From: Paraburkholderia metrosideri
Lineage (GTDB): Bacteria; Pseudomonadota; Gammaproteobacteria; Burkholderiales; Burkholderiaceae
Length of the DNA: 64,000 nucleotides
NCBI RefSeq assembly: GCF_904848625.1
Contig: NZ_CAJHCP010000018.1
Location: 1 to 64,000 of the forward strand
Reading direction: 5' to 3'
This document shows, piece after piece, positions 59,725-64,000 of this stretch. The notes beneath the pieces are model-generated. The model had not been told where the DNA came from. It searched no databases and worked only from the letters and a program-made list of their open reading frames with translations. Position numbers and translations under genes: made by a program. How positions within the stretch are numbered: position 1 is the stretch's first letter; each line of letters starts with the position of its first letter.

Positions 59725-61422
59725 TCAGGCCGTTCCTTCAACACACAATGCACGCTTCAGCGCATGCGCGACGGCACTTGCATCGAGTTGCCGCCAACGT
59801 GCGCAAACATGCTGATCCGGCCGGATCAGATAGAACGTGCCGGGTTTTGCGTCGTAACGTGCGTTTGCGAGACCTTCGCTGTCTTGAACCACTCGCTCGC
59901 CCGACAATGCCGCGTCTCGCGTCACCACGACGAGCTTCAACGGAATGGGTCCGGTGCGCAACGCATCCAGTGCGGTCCGGGTAGCCTGATCGACACCCTG
60001 CTCATCACAGAACAGCACACCGGTGAATTGCTGACCGAGTTGCTGCAACAGCCACGCCGGTTTCCCCTCCACCTGCACGGGTGCATCGACACACGATGCG
60101 CCCGGCACCATCGAGCCTTCGAAACGGTCCTGGTCCACCGTATTCAGCGGCGAATTACGCAACACTGCGGGCACGGATAAACGTCCGCTATTCGCCAGTT
60201 GACGCGCGAACGGATGATGCCGGGAAAGCTTCAGCACAGCGTCGCGGAAAACCCGGCTCACGGGGCTCTTCGGTGTGATGAAATCGGTTGAGCGCGTGGA
60301 GTTGCGGATGTTTTCGTCGGCGGCAAATTCACGCTCGCTGGCATACGTATCGAGCAATGCGTCGGATGCTTTTCCTTCGAGCACCAGCGCCAGTTTCCAC
60401 GCCAGGTTCTCCGCATCCTGCACGCCGCTGTTCGCACCGCGTGCGCCGAACGGCGACACGCCATGGGCGGAATCGCCCGCGAACAACACGTTGCCATGCC
60501 GGAAGCGCTCCATCCGCAAACACGAAAACGTATAGACGCTGACCCATTCCAGTTCGAACTTTGCGTCGGCGCCGAGCAATGCACGCACACGCGGAATCAC
60601 ACGCTCCGGCGTTTTCTCCAGCACGGGATCGGCATCCCATCCCAACTGAAAATCGATCCGCCACACGTTATCCGGCTGCCGATGCAGCAGCACCGATTGA
60701 TTCGGATGAAACGGCGGATCGAACCAGAACCAGCGCTCGGTCGGGAAATCAGCTTCCATTTTTACGTCGGCAATCAGGAAGCGATCTTTGAACGTCACGC
60801 CTTTACTATCGAGTCCCATCAGTCGACGCATCGGGCTGCGCGAGCCGTCAGCGGCAACGACATAACGACCGCGCAACGGATACTTGCCGTCCGGCGTTTC
60901 CACCGTCAGCGTCACGCTGGCATCGCACGAGCCCGGTGTGCCGCTCAGCTGCACGCCAACTACTTTGCTTTTCCAGCGAATCTCCAGATTCGGCATTTCT
61001 TGCGCGCGTTCGAGCAGAAAACCCTCGACGTAGTACTGCTGCAGATTGATGAAGGCAGGCCGGTTGTGACCCGCCTCCGGTTGCAGATTGAACGTGTACA
61101 CCAGTTCATTTTTCAGGAACACCTTGCCGACATTCCAGCTAATGCCCTTATCCACCATTCGCTGACCGCAGCCCAAACGGTCGAAGATATCGAGCGAGCG
61201 CTTTGAAAAGCAGATTGCCCGCGAGCCGGTGGACAACGAACAATCGTCGTCGACCAGCACGACCGGCACGCCCTGCTGTGCGAGATCGATCGCGGTGGCG
61301 AGGCCCACTGGCCCCGCACCGACCACGATCACGGGATAGGCCGCCTGCTCGTCACCGCGCTGCTCGCTCTGCTCACGGCAAGGCTGGTATTCGAACGACA
61401 GCGCCTGGTAGTTGATGCTCAT
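59725..61422 (-). CDS. FAD-dependent aromatic monooxygenase (MhpA/PheA-like)
   Basis: About 565 residues from the ATG at 61422 (GGAG upstream). Group A flavoprotein monooxygenase landmarks: 'VIVVGAGPVGLATAIDLAQQGVPVVLVD' Rossmann GxGxxG, the DG fingerprint 'YVVAADGSRSPMRRLMG', and the GD motif 'VLFAGDSAHGVSPFGARGANSGVQDAENLAWKL' region, followed by a C-terminal thioredoxin-like domain. Such enzymes hydroxylate phenolic rings with NAD(P)H and oxygen, e.g. 3-(3-hydroxyphenyl)propionate. The exact substrate is unknown. It lies between MBL-fold and DUF2783 genes in one operon. Confidence 0.85.
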   Translation of the reverse strand: MSINYQALSFEYQPCREQSEQRGDEQAAYPVIVVGAGPVGLATAIDLAQQGVPVVLVDDDCSLSTGSRAICFSKRSLDIFDRLGCGQRMVDKGISWNVGKVFLKNELVYTFNLQPEAGHNRPAFINLQQYYVEGFLLERAQEMPNLEIRWKSKVVGVQLSGTPGSCDASVTLTVETPDGKYPLRGRYVVAADGSRSPMRRLMGLDSKGVTFKDRFLIADVKMEADFPTERWFWFDPPFHPNQSVLLHRQPDNVWRIDFQLGWDADPVLEKTPERVIPRVRALLGADAKFELEWVSVYTFSCLRMERFRHGNVLFAGDSAHGVSPFGARGANSGVQDAENLAWKLALVLEGKASDALLDTYASEREFAADENIRNSTRSTDFITPKSPVSRVFRDAVLKLSRHHPFARQLANSGRLSVPAVLRNSPLNTVDQDRFEGSMVPGASCVDAPVQVEGKPAWLLQQLGQQFTGVLFCDEQGVDQATRTALDALRTGPIPLKLVVVTRDAALSGERVVQDSEGLANARYDAKPGTFYLIRPDQHVCARWRQLDASAVAHALKRALCVEGTA

Positions 61423-61468
61423 CTTTGTCTCCGTCCGTCTCTGCTCTGCTTTGCGCTTGTTATTTCTG

Positions 61469-62428
61469 TCAGCCTTGCAGCGCGTCCCACATTTCCTTGT
61501 CGCGTTGCGCGGTCCAGATGCGCGGATGCGTGATGCCGGCGGCTTCGTCGAAAGCACGCGATACGTCGAACGGCAGACAATGCTCGTAGATGAAGACATG
61601 GCCGAACTTCGGGTCCATCGCCTTGCGCGTATGCGCCATCGCGGCCTTCAGATCGAGTTTGTCGTTGAATGCTTCGCGTCCCGCCTGCAGCAGTGTCGTC
61701 ACGAAGTCTTTGGTGTAGTCGAGGCCCTTGTTCACGTCAGCCGGTGTCAGCAACGCGGGACCACGGCCCGGCACGAGCTTGTCGGCATTCAGCGCGCGCA
61801 GCGCTTCCAGCGTGGCCGGCCACTGTTCGAGTTGCGCGTCGCCGCAATAACAGGCCGCGTCGTATTCGACGAGGTCGCCGGAAAACAGCACCTTCTGCGA
61901 CGGCAACCACACGACCGTGTCGCCCTTCGTATGACCCGCGCCGAGATGCGCGATACGCACTTCGAGCTTGCCGAGGAACAGCGTCATTTCCTTTTCGAAC
62001 ACGAGAGTCGGCCACGTCAGGCCCGGCACTGTCTCGACGCCGGCAAAAAGACGCGGGAAACGTTCGATTTCCGACTTCATATCCGCTTCGCCGCGCTCGA
62101 CGATCATCTCGTACGTGCCACGGCTCGCGATCACTTCCTGCGCGCCCTCTTCGAAATAGGCGGAGGCACCGAGCACGCGCACCGCGTGATAGTGCGACAG
62201 CACGACATATTTGATCGGCTTGTCGGTGACGCTGCGAATCTTCGCGATGAGGTCCTGCGCCATGGCAGGCGTTGCGGTGGTGTCGACGATCAGCACGCCG
62301 TCGTCGCCGATGATCACGCCCGAGTTCGGATCGCCCTCGGCGGTGTACGCGTACGCGTTCTCGGACAACTGGGTCCACGTGACTTTCTTGACTTCCAGGT
62401 CGGCCTGGGATGCGAATGCCTTTGCCAT
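61469..62428 (-). CDS. Metallo-beta-lactamase-fold hydrolase with variant metal motif
   Basis: About 319 residues from the ATG at 62428 (GGAG upstream; a GTG/ATG start 5 codons earlier is possible). The MBL fold is evident: 'GVIIGDDGVLIVDTTATPAMAQDL', 'HLGAGHTKGDTVVWLPSQKVLFSGDLVEY'. The usual H-x-H-x-D-H motif reads H-Y-H-A-V-R, so the second-site Asp/His are lost and at most one metal is expected. This variant occurs in a subfamily found next to aromatic hydroxylases. It is the first gene of the operon and probably acts on a ring-cleavage or ester intermediate (inference). Confidence 0.8.
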   Translation of the reverse strand: MAKAFASQADLEVKKVTWTQLSENAYAYTAEGDPNSGVIIGDDGVLIVDTTATPAMAQDLIAKIRSVTDKPIKYVVLSHYHAVRVLGASAYFEEGAQEVIASRGTYEMIVERGEADMKSEIERFPRLFAGVETVPGLTWPTLVFEKEMTLFLGKLEVRIAHLGAGHTKGDTVVWLPSQKVLFSGDLVEYDAACYCGDAQLEQWPATLEALRALNADKLVPGRGPALLTPADVNKGLDYTKDFVTTLLQAGREAFNDKLDLKAAMAHTRKAMDPKFGHVFIYEHCLPFDVSRAFDEAAGITHPRIWTAQRDKEMWDALQG

Positions 62429-62561
62429 GCTTGTCTCCGTCAAAAGTTGGACGTGAGGCGAGACGGCCGGCGGCGCACCGGCTGGTGCGGGCTGACGGTA
62501 TGGGAGGACTTGTCTCGCCCCGTTTTACTCTGTAGTTGCGCCGGTGTGTCGGGGTGAATGC

Positions 62562-62611
62562 ATGTTAGGGTTGGGTGAGTTTATTTGTCAATAGCGAAAT
62601 GTATCGCTATA
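62562..62611 (-). promoter_or_regulatory. Promoter and IclR-type operator of the MBL/monooxygenase operon
   Basis: On the minus strand a consensus TTGACA (62592-62587) is followed by TAACAT (62567-62562) with an 18-19 bp spacer. The dyad ATAGCGA-N6-TCGCTAT (62592-62611) abuts the -35 and is a good candidate operator for the divergent IclR-type regulator. Confidence 0.55.
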
Positions 62612-62695
62612 CACAAACTTCGCGAAGCCCAAGATGGGTGCGGAACTGCGAGGGCATTCGGTTAACATGGACCCTTTTTACGGACGAGCGCAGGC

Positions 62696-63568
62696 GTGAG
62701 CAAGGCAGCGAAATCGGCGACGGGCAAAGGCGCGGACGGCAGCGCGGATGGCAGCACGGCAAAGGACGGCGGCAAGACGCAGCGCGGCATTCAAAGCGTT
62801 GAAGTGGGCGGCCGGGTCTTGCTGGCGCTCGCGCAGGCGCGCGCGCCACTGGCTTTGTCCGATCTCGCCAACGCCGCGCAAATCGCGCCGGGGCAAGCGC
62901 ATGCGTATCTGGTGAGCCTGAGTCGACTGGGTCTCATCAAGCGCGATGAACTGACGGGCCGTTATGAACCTGGGCCGCTGTCGTTACGGCTCGGCTTGCA
63001 GCACCTAGAGAACCAGCCCGCATTTCGGGCCGCCGTGCCGCGCGTGGCGGCACTCGCGGAAGCCATTGGCTTTAGTGTCGCGATCTGTATTGCCGGGCCG
63101 CAGGGACCGACCATCGTTCGTTATGAACACGCGGGGTTTCCGTTGCACGTCAACCTGCATGTGGGCACGTTGATGTCGTTACCGGCCACATCGACGGGAC
63201 GGGTGTTTTGCGCTTATTTGCCCGCTGACGTGTTGGCCCGGATGTGGGCGAATCAATCCGGCGCGCCGGCAAGTAGCGCGATGACGTTGCCCGATCACGG
63301 CGCTGCATTTCAGGCGACGTTGAATGCGATTCGCGAACGCCGTCTGGAGTCCAGCGTCGATGCGCCGAGTCCGGGCATCAGCAGCTTGAGCGCACCGGTG
63401 CTGGATAGCAGCGGCCGTTTGCTGCTCGCATTAACGGTGATCGGCTCGACCGGCGCGATCGACGTCAGCGCCGGTAGCCCGACCGCCCGCGCACTGCTTG
63501 CCACCGCTCATGACATCGGCGCCGAACTGGCTGCCAGGCCCTCCCTGTTAGCGTCTTCTGCATCGTGA
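62696..63568 (+). CDS. IclR-family transcription regulator 1
   Basis: 290 residues, GTG start. A Lys/Gly/Ala-rich N-terminal tail precedes the winged HTH ('VGGRVLLALAQARAPLALSDLANAAQIAPGQAHAYLVSLSRLGLI' region) and the IclR effector domain ('RVAALAEAIGFSVAICIAGPQGPTIVRYEHAG', 'LHVGTLMSLPATSTGRVFCAYLP'). Divergent from the MBL-fold operon with a dyad operator between them, so it probably controls that operon in response to an aromatic metabolite. The next IclR gene overlaps its stop. Confidence 0.88.
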   Translation: MSKAAKSATGKGADGSADGSTAKDGGKTQRGIQSVEVGGRVLLALAQARAPLALSDLANAAQIAPGQAHAYLVSLSRLGLIKRDELTGRYEPGPLSLRLGLQHLENQPAFRAAVPRVAALAEAIGFSVAICIAGPQGPTIVRYEHAGFPLHVNLHVGTLMSLPATSTGRVFCAYLPADVLARMWANQSGAPASSAMTLPDHGAAFQATLNAIRERRLESSVDAPSPGISSLSAPVLDSSGRLLLALTVIGSTGAIDVSAGSPTARALLATAHDIGAELAARPSLLASSAS

Positions 63569-64000
63569 CTGATTCCCCCGACCTCGCCTCGCCTTCCGCC
63601 GATGCGAAACCGCAGCGCGGCATCCAAGCGCTCGACAACACCGGCGAGTTGCTGGGCGCACTGGTTGCCGCAGCGCGGCCCTTGAGCCTCCGCGATCTCG
63701 CTGCCGCTGCCGGCATGCCGCCGGCGAAGGCGTTTCCGCACCTGGTGAGTCTGCTGAAAATCGGCCTGCTCGATCGCGATGCGTCCGGCTGTTTCGCCGC
63801 CGGCCCACTCGCGCTGGAGTTGGGTCTGATCGGCTTGCAACGTCTTTCGCCGACGCGCGAAGCGGAGCCTGAGGTGATCGAACTGGCGGCATCGACGGGA
63901 ATGAGTGTCGCAATGGCAGTGCTTGGACCGCTCGGGCCAACCGTGGTGCGTCTGGAGGAATCGGCTCGGCCGCTGCATGTGAGCCTGCGGGTCGGTACGG
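63565..64000 (+). CDS. IclR-family transcription regulator 2, 3'-truncated by window edge
   Basis: GTG at 63565 overlaps the TGA of regulator 1 (GTGA), so translation is coupled. About 145 residues are visible: 'RGIQALDNTGELLGALVAAARPLSLRDLAAAAGMPPAKAFPHLVSLL' gives the HTH, then the effector domain begins ('ASTGMSVAMAVLGPLGPTVVRLEESARPLHVSLRVGT'). It is a tandem paralogue of regulator 1. The rest lies beyond the window. Confidence 0.85.
   Translation, partial: MTDSPDLASPSADAKPQRGIQALDNTGELLGALVAAARPLSLRDLAAAAGMPPAKAFPHLVSLLKIGLLDRDASGCFAAGPLALELGLIGLQRLSPTREAEPEVIELAASTGMSVAMAVLGPLGPTVVRLEESARPLHVSLRVGT

Overview
The window is GC-rich (roughly 60-65% by eye), densely coded proteobacterial DNA. 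The gene content points to Burkholderia sensu lato, most likely Paraburkholderia or a close relative. The indicators are a Bucl-type collagen-like protein, a DUF4148 secreted protein, a CdiA/BcpA adhesin carrying the Burkholderia-type Nx(E/Q)LYN motif, and SymE-like and GNA1162/DUF4810/CsgG-like genes. This genus call is inference from gene families; no rRNA is present to confirm it.

Layout. 1-13.5 kb is mixed chromosomal content: a 5'-truncated (Gly-Thr-Ser)n collagen-like protein, an isoprenylcysteine-methyltransferase-like membrane protein, a degenerate EAL protein, an orphan DUF4096 protein, DUF4148, a squalene/phytoene synthase, a two-domain KaiC-like ATPase with a receiver protein, a TehA-like channel, DUF4126, an AmpR-type LysR regulator with no beta-lactamase beside it, and an LRAT-fold protein.

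13.5-34.3 kb is the most remarkable region. It appears to be a complete type I secretion system for a family of six small double-glycine-leader proteins. The machinery is a minus-strand cluster: outer-membrane channel, FHA protein, HlyD adaptor, PpiC-like isomerase, C39-peptidase ABC transporter with two N-terminal cNMP-binding-like domains, and a sigma54 activator. Around it lie a PP2C phosphatase, a Ser/Thr kinase, a secreted caspase-FGE protein and two DUF4399 proteins. Four of the six precursor genes have sigma54 (-24/-12) promoters and all six have a stem-loop just upstream. This suggests that the cluster's sigma54 activator, and perhaps Thr phosphorylation (kinase/PP2C/FHA), control production and export of the peptides.

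34.5-42.4 kb holds housekeeping and accessory genes: DUF3309, an SDR, a 24-residue membrane peptide, an Lrp regulator, a YbfB/YjiJ-type MFS carrier, then a Fur-box-preceded nitroreductase set ending in a true Sfp/EntD-type phosphopantetheinyl transferase that converges on a degenerate paralogue of itself. 42.4-42.9 kb is gene debris.

42.9-59 kb is envelope and competition functions: a GNA1162/DUF4810/CsgG lipoprotein trio, then a Burkholderia-order contact-dependent inhibition locus (cdiA, a 47-residue immunity candidate, a SymE-like gene on the opposite strand, a frameshifted orphan CdiA C-terminal cassette with its own immunity candidate, a broken small membrane gene, and cdiB). 59.4-64 kb is a small catabolic cluster (DUF2783, FAD monooxygenase, MBL-fold hydrolase) divergent from two overlapping IclR-type regulators; the second runs off the window.
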